This document shows positions 34,468 through 44,857 of a stretch of DNA of 64,000 nucleotides, in pieces. The stretch is from assembly GCA_019802505.1 (NCBI GenBank), contig JAFMOC010000244.1, forward strand, positions 570,001 to 634,000, given 5' to 3'. The notes under the pieces are model-generated. The model saw only the letters and a program-made list of their open reading frames with translations. It was not told the origin of the DNA and searched no databases. Every line of letters begins with the position of its first letter. Position 1 is the first letter of the stretch. The stretch comes from Corydoras sp. C115 (taxonomy: Eukaryota; Chordata; Actinopteri; Siluriformes; Callichthyidae). The translations under genes were made by a program, and so were the position numbers.

Positions 34468-34743
34468 ATTCATTCATTATCTTCCGCTTTATCCTCTATT
34501 AGGGTCGCTGAGGAGTCCCCATGCCCATCCAGGGGAGAAAGTTTCGGGTGCTGGGCAGATAGACCCAGGACAGGGCGCCAATCTATCACTGGGCACACAC
34601 TCACTCACACAGACACGCATGCATACACACTCTATATGGGGCAATTTGGAGAACTCAGTTGACTTGTTCCATGTGGGATTCGAACCGGGAATTCCTAGTG
34701 CTGAGAGGAGAACATGATAAACCTCTAAGCCACTGTGCCGCCC
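34468..34743 (-). mobile_element. DANA-like SINE with central domain deleted and 10-bp duplication
   Basis: Reverse copy from attcattcattatcttccgc to gccactgtgccgcc, but cttgttccatg joins directly to tgggattcgaacc, so about 80 bp of central domain are missing. ccaaaaattc occurs at 34,458-34,467 and 34,751-34,760 as a likely target-site duplication. Confidence 0.93.
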
Positions 34744-34760
34744 CGTTCTGCCAAAAATTC

Positions 34761-35361
34761 TCTACCCAAAATTCTTTACCAAAAATTCACCTCAATCAGC
34801 CAATCAGAAACATCTCTGAAGAGAAGGGCGTAAATACACCAGAGGGTCTCATCAGCATTTTAATGCCCTCACCTCTGAGGTCACGCTTTGGATTGTGTCT
34901 CTGTGCAGACCGTAAACGCAGCGCACATTTAATTTGAGGGGGATATAAAATAGAAACTCATTTACCGGTTGAGATCCTTCTGAAATAAAACAAAGTAAAG
35001 AAGTCAGAGTTCAGTCAACACAAGCAAACGGCGAGGACCGGGGCGGGAATCCGGCCGCCGACTATTCCCGAGCGAAGCCGCTTTAATAGAGCAGTTATCC
35101 TTCATCTGAACTCAGGAAAAAAAAAAAAAACGAGGAAAAGCTTTTAAAATGAGCGGATGCTTCATTGCTCCTCATCATGCGACCAACGATCCAGACGGGG
35201 AATCGGAATCAGACACGACGTTCCACTGCCAGCGTCGGGTTCGCCTCCAATTAACCCTCTCATGTTTCCTGTGTTTCCATCCACAGCCTTCAGGACCTGA
35301 CTCTGTGATGAGAGCCCACTGACGAACCCACTACAGGAAATTAAACAAGTCTCACAAATCC
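34761..35361. other. unrecognised stretch
   Basis: Two further copies of aaaattct/aaaattca motifs lie at 34,765-34,790, extending the target-site sequence; an A-run lies at 35,117-35,130. No gene seen. Confidence 0.4.
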
Positions 35362-35668
35362 ATCCATTCATTATCTCCCGCTTTATCCTCTATTAGGGTC
35401 GCGCGGTGGGGTTCCCCATGCCCATCCAGGGGAGAACGTCTCGGGCGCTGGGCAGATACACCCAGGACAGGGCGACAATCTATCACTGGACACACACTCA
35501 CTCACACAGTCACACATGCATACACACTCTATATGGGGCAATTTGGAGAACTCAATAGACCTTGATGCATGTTTTTGGCTTGTGGGAGGAAACCGGAGAA
35601 CCTGGAGGAAACCCACGCGGACACGGGGAGAACATGCAAACTCCACCCAGATTGGGATTGAATCCCAG
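35362..35668 (-). mobile_element. DANA-like SINE, head truncated
   Basis: From ccatccattcattatctccc through the central domain to gattgggattgaatcccaga, where the tRNA-like head is lost and a plus-strand element begins. Confidence 0.93.
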
Positions 35669-35674
35669 AGCTGG

Positions 35675-36010
35675 GCATCGAGGTTCGGATCCCGATCTGG
35701 GTGGAGTTGTCATGTTCTCCCCGTGTCCGTGTGGAATTTCTCCAGGTTGTCCGGTTTCCTCCCACAGTCCAAACACATGGATTCAAGGTGAATTGTCTGC
35801 TCTAAATTGCACCTATCCAAATCGCCCCTATCCGGGTTTAAATCCAGGTTCCAAACCCTATTTGGGTGGAGTGTCCATGTGGGTTTTCGCAAGGTTCTCA
35901 GCTTTAATTCAAGGTGAATTGGCTGCTCTAAATTGCCCCTTTTCACGTTCAAATCCAGGTTCCAAACTCGATCTGAGTAGAGTTTCCATGTTTTCCCCAT
36001 GTTCATGTGG
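35675..36010 (+). repeat. tandem SINE-derived units, period about 126 bp, plus orientation
   Basis: attcaaggtgaattg occurs at about 35,781 and 35,907 (126-bp spacing), each followed by gctgctctaaattgc and preceded by a shortened central domain; aaatccaggttccaaac marks the B-box side. It is the same kind of unit as 33,965-34,345 but in the opposite orientation, 1.5 kb away. Confidence 0.8.
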
Positions 36011-36037
36011 CTTTATAACATATCACAACTATAATAG

Positions 36038-36041
<4 letters not shown>

Positions 36042-36092
<51 letters not shown>

Positions 36093-36180
36093 CCCGCGAC
36101 AGATTGGAACCCTGTCCTGGGCATATTGGCCCACTGCCCGAAATGCTCTCTTCTAAATGGTCATGGGGAATCCTCCCCCC
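36042..36180 (+). mobile_element. DANA-like SINE 3' fragment with (GT)n
   Basis: (GT)n at 36,042-36,091 followed by gccccgcgacagattggaac, ccctgtcctgggcatattgg and atggtcatggggaatcc. Old copy without tail. Confidence 0.8.
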
Positions 36181-36185
36181 CCCCG

Positions 36186-36488
36186 CCATGCCCATCCAGG
36201 GGAGAACATTTCGGGCGCTGGGCAGATACACCCAGGACAGGACGCCAATCTATCGCTGGGCACACACTCACTCACACACACACACACACACACTGTTTAT
36301 GGGGCAATTTGGAGAGTTGATTCATGACTTGATTCATGTTTTTGGACTGTGGGAGGAAACCGCAGAACCCCGAGGAAAGCCACGAGGACACGGGGAGAAC
36401 GTGGAAACTCCACCCAGATAGGGATTCGAACCGGGAATCCCTAGTGCTGAGAGGAGAACATGCTAAACCACTTAGCCACCGTGCTGCC
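36186..36488 (-). mobile_element. DANA-like SINE, tail missing
   Basis: From gccatgcccatccaggggag to cacttagccaccgtgctgcc, with a mild (CA)n at 36,274-36,293. Confidence 0.94.
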
Positions 36489-36996
36489 TCCTCACCATCG
36501 AGTATTATATTAAACATGAAATAAGATGAACATCATTTAAAATGGCTGTCCGTATAGTTTCGACTGCGTGGTGTTAGTTTATTGCGTTGTTGCAACATAA
36601 TTCAGATACGGCGTTCTGAAGTTCAGAGACTCTCACACTTCAAATGATTTTAAGAGCCTCGATGTCCTTCACATGCTCTCGCACCATTTGTTACGTTTCA
36701 TTATCCTCCGATCGTCCTTTCGTCGGGAGAACGGGCAACTTAACGGCGATATCAGTCCAAGGTTCGAGCTCGGCGGATGCCGGAGCGCTGAGATGAGCCG
36801 CAGTGATACAGGAGATTGAGCAGTCGCTTTTGATTACAGCCTCAGCGCCGGACGCAGGCCGACTCCATCGCGCAGCATCAGTACCAATCGCAGGAGCATC
36901 TGCTGTGCGCTCTATTTAAATCTGACTCCATTATTCAGCCGGATTAAAGGGAAGTAAAGGAACAGGAAAGTGGGACAGTCTGACTCTGAGAACGCT

Positions 36997-36997
<1 letters not shown>
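36489..36997. other. unrecognised stretch
   Basis: No gene or repeat recognised. Confidence 0.4.

Positions 36998-37070
<73 letters not shown>
36998..37070. repeat. (AAT)n microsatellite
   Basis: About 24 units; shorter AAT runs follow each of the next two SINE copies. Confidence 0.96.
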
Positions 37071-37071
<1 letters not shown>

Positions 37072-37302
37072 GGGGGTGGCACGTTCTCCTCTCAGCGATA
37101 GGGATTCCTGGTTCGAATCCCCATTCTCCAAATTGCCCCATATAGAGTGTGTTTGTGTGAGTGAGTGTGTGCCCAGCGATGGATTGGCGCCCTGTCCTGG
37201 GTGTATCTGCCCAGCGTCCGAAACGTTCTCCCCTGGATGGGCATGGGGAACCCCACTGCTACCCTAATAGAGGATAAAGCGGAAGATAATGAATGAATGA
37301 AT
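37072..37302 (+). mobile_element. DANA-like SINE with A box and central domain deleted
   Basis: Begins gggggtggcacgttctcctc, keeps B box ggttcgaatcc, then ccccattctccaaattgccc shows that the central domain is missing. The 3' half and tail are intact and followed by aataataat. Confidence 0.94.
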
Positions 37303-37308
37303 AATAAT

Positions 37309-37650
37309 GGGGGCGGCATGGTGGCTTAGTGGTCAGCACGTTCTCCTCTCAGTGCTAGGGATTCCCGGTTCGAATCCCCATCTGGGTGGAGTTTCCATGT
37401 TCTCCCCGTGTCCGCGTGGGTTTCCTCCGGGTTCTCCGGTTTCCTCCCACAGTCCAAAAACATGGATCAAGTCAATTGAGTTCTCCAAATTGCCCCATAT
37501 AGAGTGTGTCTGTGTGTGTGAGTGTGTGCCCAGCGATGGATTGGCGCCCTGTCCTGGGTCTATCTGCCCAGCGCCCGAAACGTTCTCCCCTGGATGGGCA
37601 TGGAGAACCCCCCACGACCCTGATATAGGATAAAGCGGAAGATAATGAAT
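37309..37650 (+). mobile_element. DANA-like tRNA-derived SINE, full-length reference copy
   Basis: This copy shows all parts of the family. The tRNA-like head holds a pol III A box (tggcttagtgg, 37,322-37,332) and a B box (ggttcgaatcc, 37,368-37,378), 35 bp apart. Next come a central domain (gtttccatgttctccccgtg to ctcccacagtccaaaaacat), the caattgagttctccaaattg segment, a GT-rich stretch, cagcgatggattggcgccct, a block ending ccctggatgggcatgg, a C-rich stretch and the tail ggataaagcggaagataatg with aatgaata repeats. The central domain is very like that of zebrafish DANA/mermaid SINEs. Autonomous proteins are absent, as expected for a SINE; mobility would depend on a LINE. Confidence 0.95.
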
Positions 37651-37997
37651 GAATAATAATAATCATGAGAGCAGTGAGACTGTATAAAGCGTTGGCTGTG
37701 GATGCAGACAGGTCAGTTATTGATTGGGAAATCCCACAGATTTTGTGAAAATATAAACCAGCGGTGATCTGAAGTTCAGAGGACGACTTAATAATTCAGA
37801 AGCGTCTGGTCCTGTTTTCCCATTCCACACTTTTGTTTATGTCTGTGATTCGGCAGCAAGCAGTAAACAGCAAGGATGCTGTCCTAGATTATGTTCTATT
37901 AGAGAAAGAGAGAGAGAGAGACAGAGATGCTGGTTCCTTAATGTTGCATCGCCTACAATAGAAACCGCAAGCAGCCGGGATTATAATCTGAACGTCA
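37651..37997. other. unrecognised stretch
   Basis: Short (AG)n at 37,905-37,921; nothing else recognised. Confidence 0.4.
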
Positions 37998-38655
37998 GGT
38001 GATGCATTTACATTTACATTTACATTTAGTCATTCAGCAGATGCTTTTATCCAAAGCGACTTACAAATGAGAACATCACAATTCAGAAGTTCTGCAGAAA
38101 ACCAACTATACTGTAAATTCATCAAACCTGATTGTTATTCGATGCTGCGCCCCCCCCCCCCCCTCTTTTTTTTCTTTATTTTTTTTTTTACAACAGGTAT
38201 TTGTTAAAGAAATGCGTCTTCAGTAGTTTCTTAAAACTGTTTAGTGATTCTGCTTTACGGACGGAGTTGGGAAGATCGTTCCACCATGTTGCAGTGGTGA
38301 ACGGAGTGAGAATCAGCTCCTCTGTGAGGTGGAACCACCAGGCGGCCATCACCACTGGAGCGAAGTGAACGAGTCGGAGTGTATTTTGAAAAGATAGAGT
38401 GAAGGTAGGAGGGGCCAGATCCAGAAATGGTTCTGTAGATCAGAGTCAGTGACTTGTACTGAATGCAGCAGCTACAGGGAGCCAATGGAGGGACATGAGT
38501 TCTTGGGTGGTTGAATACGAGTCGGGCTGCGGAGTTTTGAATTAGTTGAAGCGGTCTGATTGTGGAAGCTGGGATACCGGCATGTAGCGCATTACAATAA
38601 TCAAGCCGGGATAGGATGCGGGCTTGACCAAGCAGTTGGGTGGCATGTATTTAAA
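37998..38655 (-). pseudogene. L2/CR1-type LINE, C-terminal reverse transcriptase region and 3' end
   Basis: On the minus strand the translation contains SRLDYCNALHAGIPAST, PLQLIQNSAARLV and, after a frame change, PSYLHSIFSKYTPTRSLRSS. The LDYCN, QNSAARLV and TPxRSLRSS motifs are hallmarks of the C-terminal part of CR1/L2-clade reverse transcriptase proteins. The 3' end (ccaaagcgacttacaaatga side at about 38,053, then tttacatttacatttac at 38,007-38,027) is the typical tail of this LINE. Frameshifts, a C/T-rich tract at 38,150-38,190 and loss of everything upstream make it a dead fragment. The same LINE recurs on the + strand at 43,966-44,857. Confidence 0.85.
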
Positions 38656-38811
38656 TGCATTTAAAGACATTCATTCAATCTAAATCTCTGCAGATGACCG
38701 GTGACCTGTTTCTCCACCTGCCCCACGACCGGTCAGATGGGTGCAAGCACACACCCACCTCCACCACCAACACTCACACTCACAGACTCACAAGATGAAT
38801 GGTTGGATATC

Positions 38812-39163
38812 CTCATTCATTCATTCATTATCTCCCGCTTTATCCTCTATTAGGGTCGCAGTGGGGTTCCCCATGCCCATCCAGGGGAGAACGTTTCGGG
38901 CGCTGGGCAGATACACCCTGGACAGGACGCCAATCTATCGCTGGGCACACACTCACTCACACAGACACACTCTACATGGGGCAATTTGGAGAACTCAATT
39001 GACTTGATCCATGTTTTTGGACCGTGAGAGGAAACCGGAGAACCCGGAGGAAACCCACACGGACACAGGGAGAACATGGAAACTCCACCCAGATGGGGAT
39101 TCGAACCAGGAATCCCTAGCCCTCAGAGGAGAACGTGCTAAACCACTAAGCCACTGTGCCGCC
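38812..39163 (-). mobile_element. DANA-like SINE with 12-bp target-site duplication
   Basis: Full-length reverse copy. tggttggatatc at 38,800-38,811 recurs at 39,164-39,175, immediately outside both ends. Confidence 0.98.
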
Positions 39164-39175
39164 TGGTTGGATATC

Positions 39176-40062
39176 AGTGTGTTCTATTTTGTCGGTTCCC
39201 TGTGGAGATGGGACTCATTTTCTCGAGAGTGCTCCATATTTTGCATAATTCCGTCCGGTGTGTGCGTCCCGTTTTCTCATGGCAGCCTCCCGTTCGCGGC
39301 TCAGCTTCTCCTGACACCTGCGGCGTGACTTGTGATGAACCCTGCAGCTACGAGCTCCCGGAGAACGCAGTCCCTTCCCGGCGCTGGCCCGTCCTCGTCG
39401 TTTGACTCGATTAATTTTCTCACACTTACAGTCAGACCAATTAAAATCTTCTTTCAGCACAGAACAGCGGGAGGCCTCGCCTAATGGCTACCGAGTAATT
39501 ATCTCCGAACGGAACGCGCCCCGAGACCCGCGCTTCTTATCAAATATACAGCAAAGTCAGAGACGCGGCCCGCGTTCCACGGTCCTCTAGAGTCAGACAT
39601 GCCCGGGTTCCGAAAGCCTGCCTGTGAAACTGCCCCCGGATTCGGTCCGTCATTAGGACGGCCGGATCGATTTTACCGACGGCTTCGTGCTAATTACCCG
39701 AGGACCGGTCCACCACCACCCCCACCCCCCACCCACCCCCCCGCTCCGGACCAGGCGTTTGAACTGATGTAGATCGAAAGATTTATTTAACGGTCAAATA
39801 GACATTGTCCTGCATCCCATGTGACGGCAGACGGGATTCATTTATCGAGCGAAACATTCGGAGGTTTACGGCATGCGCACACAGGGAAACGAGTTTCATC
39901 TGACGAGTGAGAGACGAGAAATCCCAGAGCAGCGGATGAACAGACTGCCGGTGTCTCCGTGAGTTTGTACTCAGAGTTTAAGATTAGACGCCGCAGATCG
40001 GATTGACTTTGTTGGTGCAGAAGAAAAATGACACTCGCAAAAGCCATTTTAACAATGAATTA
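39176..40062. other. gene-free stretch
   Basis: C/A-rich run at 39,710-39,745; no gene or repeat family recognised. Confidence 0.4.
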
Positions 40063-40080
40063 TTATTATTATTATTATTC

Positions 40081-40427
40081 ATTCATTCATTATCTTACAC
40101 TTTATCCTCTATTGTGGTCGTGCGTGGTTCCCCCATGCCCATCCAGTGGAGAACGTCTCGGGCGCTGGGCAGGCACACCAAGGACAGGATGCCAATCTAT
40201 TGCTGGACACACACTCACTCACACACACACACTCTATATGGGGCAATTTGGAGAATTCAATTGACCTTAATCCATGTTTTTGGACTGTGGGAGGAAACCG
40301 CAAAACCCGGAGGAAACCCACGCTGACACGGGGAGAACATGGAAACTCCACACAGATGGGGATTCAAACCGGGAATCCCTAGTGCTGAGAGGAGAACATG
40401 CTAAACCACTAAGCCACCGTGCTGCCC
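40081..40427 (-). mobile_element. DANA-like SINE, tandem trio, copy 1
   Basis: Reverse copy with the private variant attatcttacactttatcct; it follows (TTA)n and ends aagccaccgtgctgccc, directly joined to copy 2. Confidence 0.96.
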
Positions 40428-40786
40428 TTCATTCATTATCTTACACTTTATTCCTCTATTAGGGTCACGGGGGGGGGGGGGGGGGGGGTTTCCCCATGCC
40501 CATCCAGGGGAGAACGTCTCAGGCGCTGGGCAGATAGACCCAGGACAGGACGCCAATCCCTTCGCTGGGCACACACTCACTCACACAGACACACTCTATA
40601 TGGGGCAATTTGGAGAATTCAATCGACTTGATCCATGTTTTTGAACTGTGGGAGGAAACCGGAGAACCCGGAGGAAACCCACGCGGACATGCAGAACATG
40701 GAAACTCCACCCAGATGGGGATTCGAACCGGGAATCCCTAGTGCTGAGAGGAGAGCATCCTAAACCACTAAGCCACCGTGCCGCCC
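40428..40786 (-). mobile_element. DANA-like SINE, tandem trio, copy 2
   Basis: Starts ttcattcattatcttacact with the same tcttacac variant, shares the extra T in tttattcctctattaggg with copy 3, and has a G-run at 40,470-40,488. Confidence 0.96.
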
Positions 40787-41133
40787 TTCATTCATTATCT
40801 TACACTTTATTCCTCTATTAGGGTCGCGGTGGGGTTCCCCATGCCCATCCAGGGGAGAACGTTTCGGGCGCTGGGCAGATACACCCAGGACAGGGCGCTA
40901 ACCCATCGCTGGGCACACACTCACTCACACAGACACACTCTATATGGGGCAATTTGGAGAACTCAATTGACCTTAATCCATGTTTTTGGACTGTGGGAGG
41001 AAGCCGGAGAACCCGGAGGAAACCCACACGGACACGGGGAGAACATGGAAACTCCACCCAGATGGGGATTTGAACTGGGAATCCCTAGAGCTGAGAGGAG
41101 AACATGCTAAACCACTAAGCTACCATGCCGCCC
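40787..41133 (-). mobile_element. DANA-like SINE, tandem trio, copy 3
   Basis: Starts ttcattcattatcttacact, joined without spacer to the head of copy 2; it ends ctaccatgccgccc before another short (TTA)n. Confidence 0.96.
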
Positions 41134-41223
41134 TACTTATTATTATTATTGATTGTATTATTTCTTAATGAGAAGCTGATTAAACATTAAAAATGCATTT
41201 CTAATTATCTGTATAACATTATA

Positions 41224-41560
41224 TACAGTATCGGTCAAAAGTATGGACACGCCCACTTTGTGCTCCACTAATAGTTTATGTTCTCTTCCTGTAAAGATGG
41301 ACTTTGTAGTTCTACAGTCCACACTGTGTAGTCTGTTCTCTAATGGTCACCCCAATAGAACCTGCAGGGCTTATTTATGCTGCATTATTCCTATCCCAGC
41401 AGTCTCACTGAGCTGGAGAACCAACGGGGACTAACAAATACAAAGAACACAGATGGACTACAGTCTGGAATTATAGAACTACAACGTCCACCTGTCAGGT
41501 AAGTGAAGAAAATAGACGACGGGGCAAGAAGGGGGCGTGTCCTAACGTCTGATTGGTTCG
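41224..41560. mobile_element. non-autonomous DNA transposon, second copy
   Basis: Left end tacagtatcggtcaaaagta...tggacacgccca pairs with the right end gggggcgtgtcctaacgtct...gattggt in inverted orientation. Inner segments (gatggactttgtagttctac and the right-hand tatagaactacaacgtccac) are also complementary. Shorter than 23,766-24,268 but clearly the same family. Confidence 0.7.
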
Positions 41561-41937
41561 TTGTTGTTATATTAGGTGTGTAGCGCGTTTGCGCGTTTGG
41601 TCGCTCCGGCTCGCCGTACTCAGACAGCGTTTCAAAGGTGAGTAATAAACACGAACCTGATAATAAAAAACAAAACAATTAAATAATAAACTAATGACAG
41701 ATTTTATATAAAAAAAACGTTTTTTAACATTACTAACGCTTAACAAGCGGGATTTGGAAACTTCGTGAAGTATTTAAAACGTTTTTTTTTCTATTACGAT
41801 TATATATATATATAAACTGTGTATATATACTGTGTGTGTGTGTGTATATATATTTATACACACACACATGCACATTTATAGTTAGAATACATACATACAT
41901 TAAATATATTTAATACATACTCTATATATATATATTT
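41561..41937. other. AT-rich stretch with simple repeats
   Basis: TA and GT/CA microsatellite pieces at 41,803-41,870 form an imperfect palindrome (tgtgtgtgtgtata ... tatacacacacaca). No gene. Confidence 0.5.
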
Positions 41938-42282
41938 TCATTCATTCATTATCTCCCGCTTTATCCTCTATTAGGGTCGCGGTGGGGTTCCCCATGCCCA
42001 TCCAGGGGAGAACGTCTCGGGCGCTGGGCAGATAGACCCAGGACAGGGCACCAATCCATCGCTGTGCACACACTCACTCACACAGACACACTCTATATGG
42101 GGCAATTTTGGAGAACTCAATTGACTTGATCCATGTTTTTGGACTGTGGGAGGAAACCGGAGAACCCGGAGGAAACCCACGCGGACATGGGGAGAACATG
42201 GAAACTCCACCCAGATGGGGATTCGAACCGGAAATCACTAGTGCTGAGAGGAGAACATGCTAACCACTAAGCCACCGTGCCG

Positions 42283-42284
<2 letters not shown>
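41938..42284 (-). mobile_element. DANA-like SINE next to (TA)n
   Basis: Full-length reverse copy between tatatatatattttcattca and (TA)n that begins directly at the head complement ccaccgtgccgcc. Confidence 0.96.

Positions 42285-42337
<53 letters not shown>
42285..42337. repeat. (TA)n microsatellite
   Basis: About 26 units abutting a SINE head. Confidence 0.96.
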
Positions 42338-42339
<2 letters not shown>

Positions 42340-42349
42340 TGTGTGTGTT

Positions 42350-42490
42350 CTAACAAAAATATCCTGAGTTCGATTCTCAGGTCAGGTTCAATCGATCATC
42401 ATGTCTTTGGCTGCAGGGGAAACCAGAGAACCCATGCCGGCTCAGGGAGAACCCGAATCGAACCCGGTACCGGCTCACTGTGAGTGGGAA
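42350..42490 (-). mobile_element. diverged SINE remnant
   Basis: ggctgcaggggaaaccagag, aacccatgccggctcaggga and gagaacccgaatcgaacccg recall the reverse central domain and B box of the SINE superfamily. Low similarity, likely an old copy. Confidence 0.4.
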
Positions 42491-43427
42491 GCGCCTCGGT
42501 CCGGCCCGAGCTGGTTCCCCTGCTGCAACAGAACTAAATTACAGACATGAATTACATTTTTAGGAATGAATTGTGACACAAATACCAAATTAAATATGTA
42601 AACAATTGCCGATCTCTGACACTAGATGGCAGAATGTAAGAAAAACATCATTAGTCTTGTATTTAAAGTATAAAATCCGATAAATAAAGATGAACTGTAT
42701 CTGCATTAGACTCTGATGTCTGACTCTCTGCAGACTGAGGGACACGGGAAGCAAAGTGCTGTTCTGCGCTCATGTTTAATACTTTCTCTAATACAGTATT
42801 GATCCCCCGACCTCCCAAAACGGTGGGTGCAACAACAGAAGAGCAGGGACTCTGTGGATTCACAGTTTTATTAAAAGATGAAGGACATTTTGAGAGCCGT
42901 TTCTTCTGTTTCATGTGCTAACTTTGCCATTTCGTCTCAAAACTGTATCGACGAACCCGAGTGTGACGTGCCGGTCCCCCGGGGGCCGCAGAGAGAAGCG
43001 CCGATGCAACTGATAAATAGCGCGTGCAGGAGAAGGTAAAGGTTAATTCTGCACCTGTTTTGGAACGGTTGTTAATACCAACACCAGGAGCCTACCAACC
43101 CCCCCCCCCCCGACCCCCCCCCACCCCATCAAACAGAGCATTTCACTCAGACATGCGCCTGAAAACGATTAGCTGCTGGGCGACTGATCCCGAGCGTATT
43201 GGCTGTTGGATTAAGGTTGTCGGCGGCGCGGTAACATTCAGCCGGCCCGTGGTTGGGAGTTGGCGCGTTTTAGGAGTCGTTTTAATTAACGCCGTTCGTC
43301 TGTGACGTGTGTAGACGAGATGAAGCCGAACCGTCAGCATCCGTTCTGTTTACTCGATTTTGAAAGGGCGCTTTTCGTCGAGCTGTGACTAAACTACCAC
43401 GACGTCGACGTCGAGCATCAGCCCTCA
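42491..43427. other. unrecognised stretch
   Basis: C-rich run at 43,100-43,126; no gene or repeat recognised. Confidence 0.4.
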
Positions 43428-43500
43428 GTTACATTTTACATTTTCATTTTACAGTTGGTCATTTATTGGACGCTTTTATCCAAAGCGACTTACACAGATG
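43428..43500 (-). mobile_element. 3' tail of the L2-type LINE or V-SINE, inverted
   Basis: ttacattttacattttcatt, gacgcttttatccaaagcga and cttacac are the reverse of the tail shared by the LINE at 44.8 kb and the V-SINE at 56.2 kb. Confidence 0.7.
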
Positions 43501-43509
43501 AACAGAGGG

Positions 43510-43893
43510 TTAAGTGTGTTCTTTAATAGACTCTGTTGCCATCAGGACTGCGTTTTCGTGTCCTGAAGGCAAACACAGAGAGGATGAGGAGGAGCTTCTT
43601 CCCAACGGCGATTCGGACCCTGAACCAGGACTAAACGGACATGATCCCACCCACAACACTTTCATAACTAAAACAACTTGTAACCCTGCGCCGCAATATT
43701 TGCACAACCCACTTTTATAATTCCATTTGCACAGTGTAAATACATTGTTACATTTTATTTTATTTTCATTTTATCTTTCTTCTATTCTATTTTTCCTTTT
43801 AACTTTCTGTGGAGAGGTCGGGAAAGAATTTCACTGCTGGCTGTACCATGTATATGTACGCATGTGACAAATAAACCTGATTCTGATTCTGAT
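43510..43893 (+). pseudogene. Rex1-like LINE C-terminal remnant and 3' UTR
   Basis: One frame reads FRVLKANTERMRRSFFPTAI then RTLNQD and a stop, resembling the SFFP(S/T)AIR(L/T)LN signature I associate with the C-terminus of Rex1-like/CR1-group non-LTR elements. The 3' UTR ends in acaaataaacctgattctga with further ttctga repeats, a characteristic tail. Upstream coding sequence is missing. Confidence 0.65.
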
Positions 43894-43965
43894 TAATCAC
43901 AACACCCCTGGAGGTATGAGGGCCTTAAGGGCCTTGCTCAAAGACCCACACTGGTCCTTGCCGGT
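43894..43965 (-). mobile_element. V-SINE core fragment, inverted
   Basis: gggccttgctcaaagaccca followed by cactggt is the reverse complement of the V-SINE core seen at 56.1 kb. Confidence 0.55.
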
Positions 43966-44857
43966 ATCCCAGCTTCCACAATCAGACCTCTTCAACTGAT
44001 TCAGAACTCTGCAGCCCGACTTGTTTAACCAGCCCAAGAGAACTCATGTCACTCCATTACTCACTTCCCTCCATTGGCTCCCTGTAGCTGCTGCATTCAG
44101 TACAAGTCACTGACTCTGATCTACAGAACCATTTCTGGATCCCTCCTACCTTCACTCTATCTTTTCAAAATCCACTCCGACTCGTTCACTTCGCTCCAGT
44201 GATGATCGCCGCCTGGTGGTTCCACCTCACAGAGGAGCTGATTCTCACTCCGTGGCGTTCACCACTGCAACATGGTGGAACGTTCTTCCCAAAGAATCTC
44301 TAAACAGTTTTAAGAAACTACTGAAGACGCATCTCTTTAAGGTTTTTATTTATTTTTTTTTTTTACAAAAGGGGTGGGGGCACAGCATCAAATAACAATC
44401 AGGTTTGATGAATTTACAGTATAATTGGTTTTCTCCATCGCCTCTCAGCGCTAGGGATTTCCGGTTCGAATCCCCATCTGGGTGGAGTTTCCATGTTCTC
44501 CCCGTGTCTGCGTGGGTTTCCTCCGGGTTCTCCGGTTTCCTCCCACAGTCCAAAAACATGAATCAAGTCAATTGAATTCTCAAAATTGCCCCATATAGAG
44601 TGTGTCTGTGTGAGTGAGTGTGTGCCCAGCGATGGATTGGCGCCCTGTCCTGGGTCTATCTGCCCGGCGCCCGGGATGTTCTCCCCTGGATGGGCATGGG
44701 GAACCTCCCCCACGACCCTAATAGAGGATAAAGCAGGAGATAATGAATGAATGAATGGTTTTCTCCATAACTTCTGACTTGTAATGTTCTCATTTGTAAG
44801 TCGCTTTGGATAAAAGTGTCTGCTGAATGACTGAATGTGAATGTAAATGTAAATGGT
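43966..44857 (+). pseudogene. L2/CR1-type LINE 3' region, interrupted by a SINE
   Basis: Homologous to the minus-strand LINE at 37,998-38,655: cggtatcccagcttccacaa, ctgcagcccgact, ctccattggctccctgtagc, tgactctgatctacagaacc and accactgcaacatggtggaa. It encodes the C-terminal end of a CR1/L2-clade reverse transcriptase with frame disruptions. The 3' UTR is split by a 5'-truncated SINE (44,439-44,756) and resumes to end in gtaagtcgctttggataaaa, gtctgctgaatgact and (aaatgt)n. No endonuclease or catalytic motifs remain. Confidence 0.85.
44439..44756 (+). mobile_element. 5'-truncated DANA-like SINE nested in the LINE, 12-bp target duplication
   Basis: Starts inside the tRNA-like head at cgcctctcagcgctaggg, so the A box is missing; B box ggttcgaatcc, full body, tail (aatg)n. 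ggttttctccat at 44,427-44,438 recurs at 44,757-44,768. Removing the SINE and one duplicate restores LINE sequence that matches 38,055-38,115. Confidence 0.98.

Noticed and set aside
37309..37650. tRNA-like heads of SINEs as functional tRNA genes
   Set aside because: They have A and B boxes but lack a full cloverleaf with paired acceptor stem, and are followed by a SINE body in dozens of copies.
38132..38368. 78-codon plus-strand frame inside the L2-type LINE
   Set aside because: Antisense to the LINE coding remnant.
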